A stretch of 64,000 bases of DNA from Hymenopus coronatus. Lineage: Eukaryota; Arthropoda; Insecta; Mantodea; Hymenopodidae. The notes beneath the pieces were generated by a model. It searched no databases and was not told the origin of the DNA. It saw only the letters and a list, made by a program, of their open reading frames with translations. Shown here piece after piece: positions 45,533 to 57,629 of this stretch; position 1 is the stretch's first letter, and each line of letters opens with the position of its first letter. Location of the stretch: positions 11,298,001-11,362,000 of the forward strand of contig CM060896.1 in NCBI GenBank assembly GCA_030762935.1. The letters run 5' to 3'. A program made the translations under genes and the position numbers.

Positions 45533-47195
45533 TGAGGGGTGTATTAGATCTGTTTGTGAAGGGTGTATTACATCTGTTTGTGAGGGCGTATTAGATCTAT
45601 TTGTGAAGGGTGTATTACATCTGTTTGTCAAGGGCGTATTAGATCCGTTTGTGAGGGATGTGATGGATTGGTTTAAGAGGGGTGTGTTGGATTGGTTTGT
45701 GAGGGTATATCAGGTTGTGAGGGTGTGTTGGATTGGTTTGTGAGGGTATATCAGGTTGTGAGGGGTCTGTTGGATTGGTTTGTGAGGGTATATCAGGTTG
45801 TGAGGGTGTGTTGGATTGGTTTATGAGGGTATATCAGGCTGTGAGGGTGTGTTGGATTGGTTTGTGAGGGTATATCAGGTTGTGAGGGTGTGTTGGATTG
45901 GTGTATCAGGTTGTGAGGGTGTGTTGGATTGGTTTGTGAGGGTATATCAGGTTGTGAGGGTATGTTGGATTGGTTTATGAGGGTATATCAGGCTGTGAGG
46001 GTGTGTTGGATTGGTTTATGAGGGTACATCAGGCTGTGAGGGTGTGTTGGATTGGTTTGTGAGGGTATATCAGGTTGTGAGGGTGTGTTGGATTGGTTTA
46101 TGAGGGTATATCAGGCTGTGAGGGTGTGTTGGATTGGTTTGTGAGGGTATATCAGGTTGTGAGGGTGTGTTGGATTGGTTTGTGAGGGTATATTAGGTTG
46201 TGAGGGTGTGTTGGATTGGTTTATGAGGGTATATCAGGCTGTGAGGGTGTGTTGGATTGGCTTATGAGGGTGTATCAGGTTGTGAGGGTGTGTTGGATTG
46301 GTTTGTGAGGGTATATCAGGTTGTGAGGGTATGTTGGATTGGTTTATGAGGGTATATCAGGCTGTGAGGGTGTGTTGGATTGGTTTATGAGGGTACATCA
46401 GGCTGTGAGGGTGTGTTGGATTGGTTTGTGAGGGTATATCAGGCTGTGAGGGTGTGTTGGATTGGTTTGTGAGGGTATATGAGGTTGTGAGGGTGTGTTG
46501 GATTGGTTTATGAGGGTATATCAGGCTGTGAGGGTGTGTTGGATTGGCTTATGAGGGTGTATCAGGTTGTGAGGGTGTGTTGGATTGGTTTGTAAGGGTA
46601 TATCAGGTTGTGAGGGTATGTTGGATTGGTTTATGAGGGTATATCAGGCTGTGAGGGTGTGTTGGATTGGTTTATGAGGGTATATCAGGCTGTGAGGGTG
46701 TGTTGGATTGGTTTGTGAGGGTATATCAGGCTGTGAGGGTGTGTTGGATTGGTTTATGAGGGTATATCAGGCTGTGAGGTTGTGTTGGATTGGTTTGTGA
46801 GGGTATATCAGGTTGTGAGGGTGTGTTGGATTGGTTTGTGAGGGTATATCAGGCTGTGAGGGTGTGTTGGATTGGTTTGTGAGGGTATATCAGGTTGTGA
46901 GGGTATGTTGGATTGGTTTGTGAGGGTGTACCAGGTTGTGAGGGTGTGTTGGATTGGTTTGTGAGGGTATGTTGGATTGGTTTGTGAGGGTGTACCAGGC
47001 TGTGAGGGTGTGTTGGATTGGTTTGTGAGGGTATATCAGGTTGTGAGGGTATGTTGGATTGGTTTGTGAGGGTATGTTGGATTGGTTTGTGAGGGTATAT
47101 CAGGTTGTGAGGGTGTGTTGGAATGGTTTGTGAGGGGTGTATTGGATCGGTTCGTGAGGGATGTATTAGGTTGATTTATGAGGGGTGTGTTAAGT
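45533..47195 (+). repeat. G/T-rich minisatellite, 41-bp unit
   Basis: About 1.66 kb of tandem repeats. Each 41-base unit joins a 24-base module (GGTGTGTTGGATTGGTTTG onward) to a 17-base module (GTATATCAGGTTGTGAG). The flanks, especially 45533-45690 and 47110-47195, contain only the 24-base module in degraded form (GTGTATTAGATCTGTTTGTG). The strand is almost free of C. The reverse-strand frame at 47257-47036 is a by-product. Confidence 0.95.
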
Positions 47196-47199
47196 AAAA

Positions 47200-49425
47200 A
47201 AAACAACTTTGAGGTTAGGAGCAAACAGTTGCAGATGCAGTATAATAACAGGAGCACTGTATGAATAATTTAATTCCAATTTACGAAACATCTTCATTTG
47301 CCTGTCAAAATTGAAGTGTAACTAACTCACATAACAAGAGCGTATGTATTGTGCCAATTAATAAGTGATGGTACACAGTTATTATGTTGGGAATGTTGTT
47401 ATATTAACACCCTACCAAGGGTATGTGTTTTACTGTTGAACCAGCTGTGGGATTGGAATTTTCAAGTGGTTCTAACAGTAAAATGAACTGAATAAGACGC
47501 TAGTAACATACCATCCCATCAGACACACCAGTGACTGTGACAAGTCTGTGCCAGAGTGTGTTTGTTACATCACACACTGATTTAACCTGATGCATGTAAA
47601 GACATTTCTTGTTCCTTAACTCAAAATATTTATTTTGGTGTTGCCTTTCTGCTCTATAATTTTCTGCACATTGCTTTTCTGTTATCAGTATATTATAAAA
47701 GTGAACTATAGCTACCTTTATAGTTTTCTCAATTTACAATGGTTGCTACTAGCTTACACTGCTGTCAATAGGCACTATTATACCCCTTTCTCTGGTATTC
47801 ATTTGGTTAGCTATGTTGTCTAAGAACTCTATTAAGCTATATTCCCATTTATAGGCCCTGCTGAAAATCCTCCCTTATAAGGTCAGCTAATTCAAACTTT
47901 AGTTTATAGCATCATGAATAGAGGAGGGAGAAATGAACATTTCAGACCTATTTAGTATAAAGGAGTATTAAAAGATCATTATTGGAATTAATTACCGAGT
48001 TGTTTGTAACACTGTATCAATTACTGTTATTGGGGAAATGATAAACAGTTTCTAGAGTTATTTGCTCCCATCATCAGTTACGTGTCAACTTCTGTCATCA
48101 GTCTTCATGGTGGTTGGATTAACTCTTCATTAATAGGTCACCTGGCAGGTTTCTGTCGATATTCTCCCAAACTGAAAACTCTATTTTCCCGAGATTCTTT
48201 TAGTAATTTCAGACTTCTATTTATGGTGTGTTGGTCTTTCCAAAAATATTAGCCTACTGCTAATATTTGTAAGTCCTGCTTTTGCAAGTTCAAAAGTACT
48301 AAAACATGTCAGGAAAAGGAACCATGTTTTCAATTTTGAAATCCTGCCTAATAATGCAGAGTTTCATCTAACAGTCACAGTGACAAAAGTCGACTGGGAG
48401 CTGATGATGCATGCATCTGTTTTCCAATCCCCCAATACAAATGACTCAGTAATTGATCCCAATAATTTTATTAGTATACATGAGTCACAAAGACCATCAT
48501 AATTATAAATTAAATTAAAAGTCATCAAAACTTCAACTGCACACAACTGTGAAACCAAAATATATGTATTGAAAAGTGATTTTAACAGGCATGAAGGTAG
48601 GGGACATTTTTATTAAAGCAGATGATATACATCATTCAAAAATGTAAAAAAATATGACTTAACATAAAACTGTTATCTTTTTCATGGAAAAACTATATTA
48701 TTTTTGACACAATTGATAAAATAAAAATAACATTAAACATGGTGATTCTGGAGATGGAGCAAAAGTGATAAACCATTATTTATTTACCTCCTTTGTGATT
48801 GATAACCCTGTGCTATTACCAATGTAGTAACAACAAAAATAATGTTAAGAATTGCTTATGTCACATTGTAACATCTCGTTCACTTTGTAATAAACTGCAA
48901 TGTGAATTTTGTGCTTGTCACTCAATGTCGCACTTGAACCTCACAATATGCAACTGATATGCATTGTATACCTTCATATTAAAATTTCTCAGAATGTAAT
49001 TTACCTATTGTAATGCAAAAAATGCCTTTTTTCTGTTCTATCAATTGTGTTAAAAGCAATACAGGTCTTCCATGAAAAAGAAAAAACAAAACATGTGTTT
49101 AAAATGCTATACAGTAACATTTTTAACTGGCCCAACTTAATGAACCCTTCCTTGCTTGCTTGCTTTCGTGCTTGACAAAACCCTTTTCTGTTCATATTTT
49201 GTTTCACAGATATTTGCAGTAGAAGTTTTACATAACTCATCCCGTATAGATTCTTCTTGAAGCTTTTTAATAATAACTGCTACTTGATCTTTGGATTATT
49301 AAAATCTGATGAACAAACTGTTAGTTGCACTAAGCTAGCCCAAAATTATTTGATTTATTTATGTAATTAAAATAGCCTTTAAAGAGAGGGTAGGGATAGA
49401 GAGGAAGGTAAAAAATATAGCAATG
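47200..49425. other. Unassigned sequence
   Basis: About 2.2 kb with no recognised coding or repeat signature apart from a small imperfect hairpin (TTTTACTGTTGAACCA/TGGTTCTAACAGTAAAA) near 47429-47484. Confidence 0.45.
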
Positions 49426-49593
49426 ACAACAATGAAGTATGTAGGCTTTCATGGCCAGTGTCATTACACAACACATGAAATTCTGGGCTTTCAAGTTTGC
49501 GGTCTATTGGTCCAATTGTTTCATCCAGCTGCATTAAACATCATCACTGAGCAGTTGCCAAGAAGAATAAAGCAATAATCTCCACTGATGATA

Positions 49594-50922
49594 ATTTTAA
49601 TTGTTTTCTCACAGAAGTTGTGTGTAGGACAGGAGTTGGATAGGTAGAGTCAGACTGAAAAATTCAATGCCATAGCTGGAATTTGAACCACGGATCTCCC
49701 GGTCTCTAGCCGTGTGTAGGACAGGAGTTGGATAGGTAGAGTCAGACTGAAAAATTCAATGCCATAGCTGGGATTTGAACCACGGATCTCCCGGTCTCTA
49801 GCCGTGTGTAGGATAGGAGTTGGATAGGTAGAGTCAGACTGAAAAATTCAATGCCATAGCTGGGATTTGAACCACGGATCTCCCGGTCTCTAGCCGTGTG
49901 TAGGACAGGAGTTGGATAGGTAGAGTCAGACTGAAAAATTCAACGCCATAGCTGGGATTTGAACCACGGATCTCCCGGTCTCTAGCTGTGTGTAGGACAG
50001 GAGTTGGATAGGTAGAGTCAGACTGAAAAATTCAATGCCATAGCTGGGATTTGAACTATGGATCTCCCGGTCTCTAGCCGTGTATAGGACAGGAGTTGGA
50101 TAGGTAGAGTCAGACTGAAAAATTCAATGCCATAGCTGGGATTTGAACCATGGATCTCCCGGTCTCTAGCCGTGTATAGGACAGGAGTTGGATAGGTAGA
50201 GTCAGACTGAAAAATTCAATGCCATAGCCGGGATTTGAACCATGGATCTCCCGGTCTCTAGCCGTGTATAGGACAGGAGTTGGATAGGTAGAGTCAGACT
50301 GAAAAATTTAATGTCTTAGCCGGGATTTGAAACACGGATTTCCCGGTCTCTAGCCGTGTGTAGGACAGGAGTTGGATAGGTAGTCAGACTGAAAAATTTA
50401 ATGCCATAGCTGGGATTTGAACCATGGATCTCCCGGTCTCTAGCCGTGTGTAGGACAGGAGTTGGATAGGTAGAGTCAGACTGAAAAATTCAATGCCATA
50501 GCCGGGATTTGAACCATGGATCTCCCGGTCTCTAGCCGGTTGCTCTACCACTGAGCTACCATGGCAACATGCCAGCATAGCATTATATTTCTCAACTGAC
50601 TCGTATATTTCCCAGCAAACCACAGGTAATCTCAAATTATTTTAAGATGACAACCCCAACAGCGACTTACAATGTCGTAAGTACTTAAAGGCCCAGCCGG
50701 GATTCAAAGTATAGTCAACTATTATGGACAACTGTGATAATTTTGTTTTCTCACAGAAACCGTGTGTAGGACAGGAGTTGGATAGGTAAAGTCAGACTGA
50801 AAAATTAAATGCTATGCTGGCATGTTGCCATGGTAGCTCAGTGGTAGAGCAACTGGTTAGAGACCAGGAGTTCCATGGTTCAAATCCCAGCATTAAATAT
50901 TTCAGTCTGATTCTGCCTATCC
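49594..50922 (-). mobile_element. Composite tRNA-SINE array with 16-bp target duplication
   Basis: AATCTCCACTGATGAT occurs at 49578-49593 and 50923-50938. Between them are about ten 92-base units on the minus strand (49619-50540), a complete family A 5' part (50541-50760), and an inverted plus-strand SINE (about 50765-50922). The duplication length is typical of LINE-type reverse-transcription insertion. Confidence 0.85.
50822..50895 (+). other. tRNA-like structure of the family A SINE
   Basis: The segment from GCCATGGTAGCTCAGTGG onward has a D arm (GCTC...GAGC) and an anticodon-like arm (ACTGG TTAGAGA CCAGG, loop triplet AGA). The T arm and the acceptor are imperfect. Other copies keep a 7-bp acceptor pairing (GCCATGG with CTATGGC). 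It is a SINE head, not a functional tRNA gene by these features. Confidence 0.6.
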
Positions 50923-51010
50923 AATCTCCACTGATGATGTTTGATGCAGCTTCTGACGAAACGTATGGAAAAACAGCATATTAGAACAAAATTTCATGTT
51001 TTATCTAATG

Positions 51011-51176
51011 ACAACATGTTTTGAAAAGTAATAAGAAATAGGATAAAGGATATAGAAAAACAAGAAATATGGGTAAGTTTTGAAAACAACTAATCTGTAA
51101 GTTTATATAGAACCATCAAGATAGATTGAGGGAGAGTTTAGCACAGGTAAGAACAAGGCCACTGTTCCTAGGAGGG

Positions 51177-51220
<44 letters not shown>

Positions 51221-51411
51221 GGACTATGTGCCATTTGTGGAGAAAAGAATAATAAAATTCATTGCTTAGCAAATAGTATACAAATAGTGGGGCAAAATGT
51301 GCAAGGAGATGGTAGCTATGAAAACATTTACAGTTAAGGGACTGAAAGAGAATTAAGGTTATGAGCGAGTTTACAAGTAAAATAAAAGAGAAATGCTCCA
51401 ACAAAGTAAGA
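51011..51411. other. Unassigned sequence with (GA)n
   Basis: A GA run lies at 51179-51216. Otherwise nothing recognised. Confidence 0.5.
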
Positions 51412-52007
51412 AAAAAAAATTCTGATGTGTTCCACTCATATGATTTTCTCCATATATTCTAAAACAAACTTCTTACCAAAGATTATTTTCTTTCTATTCC
51501 ATGCTAATTGAGATTAGCATTAGTAGAATTGCCTTATTACTTAGTTCCTTATAAGTGAAAAGGAACTAAGGGAATAGACTATGCGATAGTCAAATGTTTT
51601 AAAAGCTGTTGCTATGTGACTGTCATTGAAACTAATTTCTTTGCATGACCAGGAATAAAACAAAAGAAACATGGACGACTTCCTGTTTGAGAAAAATGAT
51701 AAGTATTTTAAAATTTGAAGCAATAACACGGAATAATCAGCTACAATTAGCCATGAAAAAATGTAAAAATGTAAAGAACATAAATTATGTGTTTTGATGA
51801 GATCTGCATGATTTATGTAGCAAGTTTTTGTCTATCTTTTATGCAAAAGTCACTCAGAAGGTTGGGGTCTTCAGAGGCTACTTCCAGAAAATTCAGGATA
51901 TACAGTTTATTTGCCATGTAATATGTATATGATATTTTAAATCATTCAAGTCATTTTTGAGAAAATAAAAATTTATGAAAATTTTTCCATGTAAATGAAA
52001 TAGAATT

Positions 52008-52167
52008 TTATTTATGGACGCTCTTTAACTGCTGTGGTTCTCAGCATCTCATTCTATACTGGGCATGAAAGACCGCTTAATTTTGCTCAGAGGCCTCTCT
52101 ATCAGGCTTGAGGTTCTTTTACGTGCCATAAATCTACAACACGGGACCAACAGCTTTACTTCCCTAA
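52008..52167 (-). mobile_element. tRNA-derived SINE, family B, 5'-truncated
   Basis: Reversed tail and body words (GCTGTGGTTCTCAGCATCTC, TTAATTTTGCTCAGAGGC, AGGTTCTTTTACGTGCCA) stop at ACTTCCCTAAGG. The tRNA head is missing. Confidence 0.85.
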
Positions 52168-52267
52168 GGGTAGTCTGGTGTGGGGGGATTTTATTGAAAA
52201 TCTTCATGTCGCATTCTTGGAAGATACTAAACTAAAATACCAAATTTGGTGTTTAACAGTTCTTTTG

Positions 52268-52545
52268 TTTTTGAGGTGCACACATACATGCACTCAGACC
52301 TTTCTCAAAAATGTTTTTGAGGTGCACACATACATGCACTCAGACCTTTCTCAAAAATGTTTTTGAGGTGCACACATACATGCACTCAGACCTTTCTCAG
52401 AAATGTTTTTGAGGTGCACACATACATGCACTCAGACCTTTCTCAAAAATGTTTTTGAGGTGCACACATACATGCACTCAGACCTTTCTCAGAAATGTTT
52501 TTGAGGTGCACACATACATGCACTCAGACCTTTCTCAGAAATGTT
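52268..52545. repeat. 46-bp tandem repeat, six copies
   Basis: Each unit holds GAGGTGCACACATACATGC and ACTCAGACCTTTCTC; copies differ by an A/G change (CAAAAATG or CAGAAATG). It sits at the internal variable zone of the H element. Confidence 0.95.
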
Positions 52546-53098
52546 TTTTTTCCAGATTCAGCAGGTCTCAAAACATGTATTTCCAGTGAAATCTTGCTAT
52601 CAGATTTTGGGTGGAATACAATACCTTCTCCACACACTGCTGCACATAGTATGTGTAGAGAAAGTAACAAAGGGAGTGGAAGAGGGAGGTCAAGAGAAAA
52701 GAGAATAAGAAAATGAGGAATCAAGAAAGGGAAAGGAAAGGGTTAACTGAAAGTAAAATGGCCAAACTTACATTCGGATAGAACAAATGTAAGTGATTAC
52801 AAGGATAGTTGTGAGCAACCCATTGTTAAAATTCAAATTCCAACAATGTAACAGAAAGGACTGCAGGATTGTATTCATCATTAGCTTAGATCATGTGACC
52901 ACAGGCAGTATTTCTAAAATGGCAGATATCGATGTTTCATTTTGATAGTGTGCTGTTATTGAATTCCTTGTTAAAGAGGGGAAAATCTGCTGTTGAAATT
53001 CACCTCAGATTTTAACATGCAAATGGAAACATCGGTATGGGTGCTAGGAGATGAGTGAAGCATTTCAAAGATGGGAGAGCGAGTATCCAAGATGAACA

Positions 53099-53311
53099 TT
53101 GGTTATAAAATGAGTCAAATTTACATTTAAATTGCTTCACTAAGTAATAAATTACCTGGACATGTTTTGAGGGCGTATGAAGATACCAACAACAGGTTGG
53201 CCGGTCGAAATCTGTTGATGATGTAGGCAACATAAGCCTGCGAAACATGTCCAGGTAATTTATTACTTAGTGAAGCAATTCAAGTGTAAATTTGACTCAT
53301 TTTATAGCCAA
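53099..53311. mobile_element. Foldback element F2
   Basis: Arms of about 75 bases (TTGGTTATAAAATGAGTCAA, AAGTAATAAATTACCTGG, ACATGTTT and complements) enclose a 60-base centre. It interrupts the mariner. A one-arm fragment lies at 12596-12650. Confidence 0.87.
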
Positions 53312-53770
53312 CGTGTAATTATACTTGCAGTATTTTGATTCTTTTGATCCAAGAAGAACCTTGTAACACTTGCCTGTGAATCTTTTTGGGAAGCTCAGCC
53401 TAGAGCCTTAATGGACACTTCGCCACTGATCGATCGTTCCATTGAAAGCAACAAGGAAAGAGTGAGATCATTACAGCAGATCGACATATCATTGCGCTGC
53501 AAGAGATACAAATGATAGGTTATCGAACAGTTTGTGTCCATTGGGTCCCATGTTTTGACGAACACCACAACCTTTAGCCAAAACATTCTTCAGAGACATC
53601 AAAATGAGCATAATGGTGAGTGTTGTTACAGGCAATGAAAGCTGGTTCCATCATTACAAGTCTGAAACACAACACCAGAGTATGGAATGGGACCATTGGA
53701 CTCACCATACAAGAAGAAAGCATAGACATTGTGGTCTGTTGGAAAGGTTATGGGTTGCATTTTGGTTAAT

Positions 53771-54590
53771 ATTTACTTTCTCTATATGAACTATGCACAT
53801 AGTGTATAAAGAAGGTATTTTATTACACCCAAAAAATCCATACAGAGTTTTTACCAGAAATATTCACATATGTTTTGAGACCCCCTGAATAAAAAAAATA
53901 GAAAAATGTCCGTGTGTCTAGCATGGCTCAAAAACAAAAAGTCCGTTAAATACCAAAATAGGTATTTAAGTTCAGTATCTTCCAAGGATGTGACACAAAT
54001 ATTTTCAAGAAAATTCCCCCACACCCAACTAGCATTTACATGGAACTTTTTTCGAAAAATTTGATTGTCTCAAAATGACTAATGATTTTGCTTAAAATGT
54101 TGTATATTAAAGATATTTACATGACAAATAGAATGTATATCTTGAATTTTCTGGGAATACCCTCTGAACACATCTTTATTCTGGATGAATTTTCCGGAAT
54201 TTTGCGTAACTGGTAAACCGTATGAGAGAGACAAAACTTAATGAATAGAAAATGTAGAGCTCATTAAAACACACAATTTATGTTATATATTTTTTTCGTG
54301 GAGTTGATCTTTTTGAGATATTCCTTGTTATTGGTTTCAGCTATAAAATACTTATGCTTTTCTCCTACGTGTATTTGTTAACTCCTGTCCATACAAACAA
54401 AGGAACTTCAGTCACAAAGCGACCAGCTTTTGACTAGTACTATGTACTCCCTTATTTCCCTTCTACTTACAAGGAAGCAAGTAATAAGATTATTTCTGCT
54501 AATTTTTCTCAATTAGCTTGAAGTAAATAGAAGCAATAATTTGTTGTAGAGATGTAGAGAAAGTCATGTGAATGGAACACATCAGATTGT
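53771..54590 (-). mobile_element. H-family element inside the second mariner
   Basis: Both ends are intact, at GTTAATATTT and GATTGTTTTGAAC, again T-rich sites. The internal variable zone is very short. Confidence 0.87.
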
Positions 54591-54901
54591 TTTGAACTTG
54601 GATAAAACATAAAAGCTGCCCGCTGTCTCAAGACACTTTGGAAAATCTGTCATGCATTGTATGATAGGTGCCCTGGAAAGATCATCCTAAAACAGGATAA
54701 TGCACGTCCTCACACTGCCTTGTCACAACAGAGAAGATCAGAATATTTGGCTGGGAAACTCTTCCATGACTTCCCTTGACCCCCACCAACTACAGATGCA
54801 AGTGCAACACCATAAGATGGTGGAGGATATTCAGTGTCTTTGTACACAACTGGAATGGAGTTCTATTGTAAGGTTATTTTCAAACTTGCAGAACAATAGG
54901 A

Positions 54902-55532
54902 AAAATCTGATGTGTTACACTCACATGACTTTCTCTAGCTGCTATACTTACAAACTTCTTACTAAAAATTATTCTTCTTTCTACACAATGTTAATCAAGA
55001 TAAACATTAGCAGAATGTTCTTATTACTCAGCTCCTTATAATTAGAAGGCAACTAAAGGAATGCGCTATGCTAAAATGATAGTCAAATGTTTTAAAAGCT
55101 GTCGTTATGTGATTGTTAGTGCAATTGATTCTTTGAGGAGTAGAGGAGTAGAACAAAAGAAATATACATTTTATTTTGAATGTAAATATTTTTAATATTT
55201 GGGATTTTAATCAAAATCTAGAGAGCCATTATTGAGAAAATAATTTTCGAAAATGTTTCTATGTAAAGGGTAATTTGTGATGGGGGGATGTTTTTGAAAA
55301 TCATGTTACATCCTTGAATATACCAAAACTAAATACCAAGTTTGGTATTTAATGGTCTTTTCATTTTTGAGCTATGATGTCCAGACACACACACATATGG
55401 AGCTTTTTCTAAAACTGTTTCTTTTTGGACTCAGGGGACCCCAAAACATATATTTCTGGTGCAATCTTGACATTGAATACAATATTTTCTCTATCCATTA
55501 TGTACATTGTACATGCATGCTAGAGAAAGTAA
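54902..55532 (+). mobile_element. H-family element with internal deletion
   Basis: It starts AAAAATCTGATGTGTTACAC immediately after the mariner and ends at the hairpin CTATCCATTATGTACATTG...GAGAAAGTAAAAA. About 250 bases of body are missing. Confidence 0.82.
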
Positions 55533-55539
55533 AAATGTG

Positions 55540-56200
55540 TGCAAAGAAATGGAGACTATGCTGAAAAGTGAGAGAAAAGTCTGTAGAATACGATGATATA
55601 CTTGGTTTCCCTAAAAATAAATATTAAGAGGTTTAAAATTGTTGCTTTCAGTATGACCCTCATATTAGATTGAACATAAGTATACATACAATTTTGTATG
55701 ATGTTTGGCACGTTAAATAATAATAATAATAATAATAATAATAGTAATAAACATCAATCTTCTTGAAGCACTGTTCCCTGATATCCCAGTCTAAATTCAG
55801 AAGAAACTGCATGTCTTCAATCATTCCTCTCTACCTTTTATAAATATTTCTGGAAGTCATTTTGTTTCATATATTAGCTTATCAAAAGGTTTGGTAGGAT
55901 ACTGCTACATTTTACCCAGAGCATGTAGTTCTTCCAGAAATCCCTGATATGACCATGAGCACTTAATGTTATATACAAAGAGTAATCTTGTAAATCACAT
56001 ACTATGAATACAGCTTTAGCTACAATACACCAAATACCATATTGTTTTCGGAAGAAATATGACAAGCATAATATTTGCTATCCATATGAACTGATGAGTT
56101 TCCCCAGACCACAAATTTAAGCAGAAAAAAGGAAAAGTTGTTAGTACAAAAGCAATTAGTTCATATAACTAATCATAACTGCAAAGAACAGAAAGGAAAA
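55540..56200. other. Unassigned sequence with (TAA)n
   Basis: TAA run at 55717-55744. The minus-strand frame at 56065-55874 has no recognised domain. Confidence 0.45.
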
Positions 56201-56204
56201 AAAG

Positions 56205-57625
56205 TTGGTTTTAATTTAATTTACTTTTAAAACTATTAATGAGTTGATGTTACACTTAAACTTCACTTCAAGTCAAGTTGTAAAATCTTGGAACATTTTT
56301 GAAGACAATCGTCTCCATCATCAGTATGAGAGTTGTTATATGTTTTTCCTCTTTCTTCAGCATGAGGATCTAACTGCTGACATCTGGTGGTAAACTTTAT
56401 AACATTGTTGACTAGTGGGGTTTTTTAATTTAACACTCTTGGAATTGTTTAAAATGAAGATTTTTTCCAAGTGGTGCGTTCTAATGTGGCTGTCAACAGT
56501 TTTGACAATTTAATCTAATTTCCAGTATTGTGATTACCTGTCCAAAAATGTCTGATTTGTCAATTTCTTTTAATTTATTTTCTTTTATGCTCTTTCAATC
56601 TGCCATTAAAGTTCCTCTTGATTATTTCTATATAAGATTTATCATTTGATATTTCACAGCATATAGAAATGTAATACCATACTTTCATAATACTGGAAAT
56701 GAAATGCTTAAAACCATTAACAATCATGTTAGAACTTGTCACTTGATAAAAAGTTTTCATTTTAAAAACATTCAAGAGTTTGTTAAATTTTAAAATCCCA
56801 TCAGTCAGCAATATTATCAAGTTTACCATCTGCTTTAATATGAGCTGATAGCCAAAATAACAATAGTTACATTAGTTACTTTCACTCGATAATGACATAC
56901 AGAGTAACATTATGGGAAACTCGACAGGATGGGAAACAATCTTTAAAAGCCACAAGAAAATAGTACGTATAGTGACACAAACAGGAGCAAAAGACTCTTG
57001 CACAAATCTGTTCTAAAAATTGAAAATTCTAAAACTACCATCCCCATTCCTATATGAAATAAATAAATACATACACATAAACTTTAATGCCATGTATAAC
57101 TCGCAAACACAACATAACCATGGAACAAGAAGTAAAAATAAATTGAAACTACTCATGTATAGATTAACATTACACGAAAAAAGTCCACTTTATGCATTGA
57201 AAAAACCTATTGAATGACAAAAGTGTACTGCTCAGCCCTGAATATATGAATAACAAATCTTTTTAACTTTTTTCTTCTGTAAGTTACATATTACACTATT
57301 GTTCCTAGGTTAGTACCATTACAGATATACTGTACATTTGTCAATTTATATTCATTGTAATTTAACTGTTAATTGTACTTTTATACTTGACAAGTCTTTA
57401 CTCATTTATTGTAAGCATCTTAACTTATCATCAGATGGCAGCAGTTAGTTACTCATGCTGAAGAAAGAGGAAGAATAGATAACAACCACCAATTGCCACC
57501 ATGCTGATGACGGAGGTCAATGTCTTCTTCAAAAACATTCCAAGCTTGATGTAAATGAAGTTTAAATGTGAATATCAAATCATTAGTATTTTTAAAAGTA
57601 AATTAAATTAAAATACATTAAATTG
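56205..57625. mobile_element. Penelope-like 3' ends in inverted orientation around a LINE fragment
   Basis: The outer 200 bases on each side are inverted repeats: TTAATTTAATTTACTTTTAA, AACATTTTTGAAGACAAT and TCTTTCTTCAGCATGA with their complements. On the minus strand at about 56690-56380, NDKSYI, NFNGRLKEHKR and DIFGQVITILEI follow the PLE endonuclease pattern with YIGQT altered. A LINE 3' end occupies the middle. Confidence 0.7.
56885..57240 (+). pseudogene. LINE (jockey-like) C-terminal fragment
   Basis: Across shifts: VTLWETRQDG/WGNSTGWETIF, HKKIVRIVTQTGAKDSC, then LKLPSPFLYEINKYIHINF, HNHGTRSKNKLKLL and RLTLHEKSPLYALK. This is the usual end of a jockey/CR1-like ORF2 (LP....YI...Y........H.TR.....), followed by an AT-rich 3' end to about 57420. 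Confidence 0.78.
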
Positions 57626-57629
57626 ACAC

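Larger units (their letters stand above)
49430..51010. mobile_element. Penelope-type tail split by the tRNA-SINE array
   Basis: Left of the array (49430-49577) is TCATCACTGAGCAGTTGCC; right of it (50939-51010) is GTTTGATGCAGCTTCTGACG. Joined, the sequence resembles the tails after PLE endonuclease ORFs. The assignment to PLE is tentative; that the two sides were one sequence is shown by the duplication. Confidence 0.5.
51412..52668 (+). mobile_element. H-family element with a nested SINE and a 46-bp tandem repeat
   Basis: The start TCTGATGTGTTCCACTC and the hairpin end CTTCTCCACACACTGC...GAGAAAGTAAC mark the copy. A truncated family B SINE lies at 52008-52167, and six 46-base repeats replace the usual microsatellite. 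Confidence 0.85.
52905..54900 (+). pseudogene. Mariner transposase remnant split by two insertions
   Basis: N-terminal part (52905-53096): IEFLVKEGKSAVEIH and GNIGMGARR, then VKHFKDGRASIQDE, the mariner HTH entry. After the foldback F2 insertion the frame resumes with ATRKE, an HTH-like stretch and SVVTGNESWFHHYKSETQHQ (about 53604-53680), which holds the GNES form of the first catalytic Asp motif with D changed to N. After the H insertion, KIILKQDNARPHTAL (about 54670-54720) carries the second Asp. The third catalytic region is not readable. The element is dead but gives the order of insertions. Confidence 0.82.

Noticed and set aside
47036..47257. Minus-strand ORF with NTPLTNHSNTP repeats
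   Set aside because: It translates the edge of the minisatellite; the 41-bp unit is not a multiple of three and the frame is not kept through the array.
49619..50540. Cluster of tRNA genes
   Set aside because: The tail units hold only the B-box half; the few heads have T-arm mismatches and lack a consistent acceptor.
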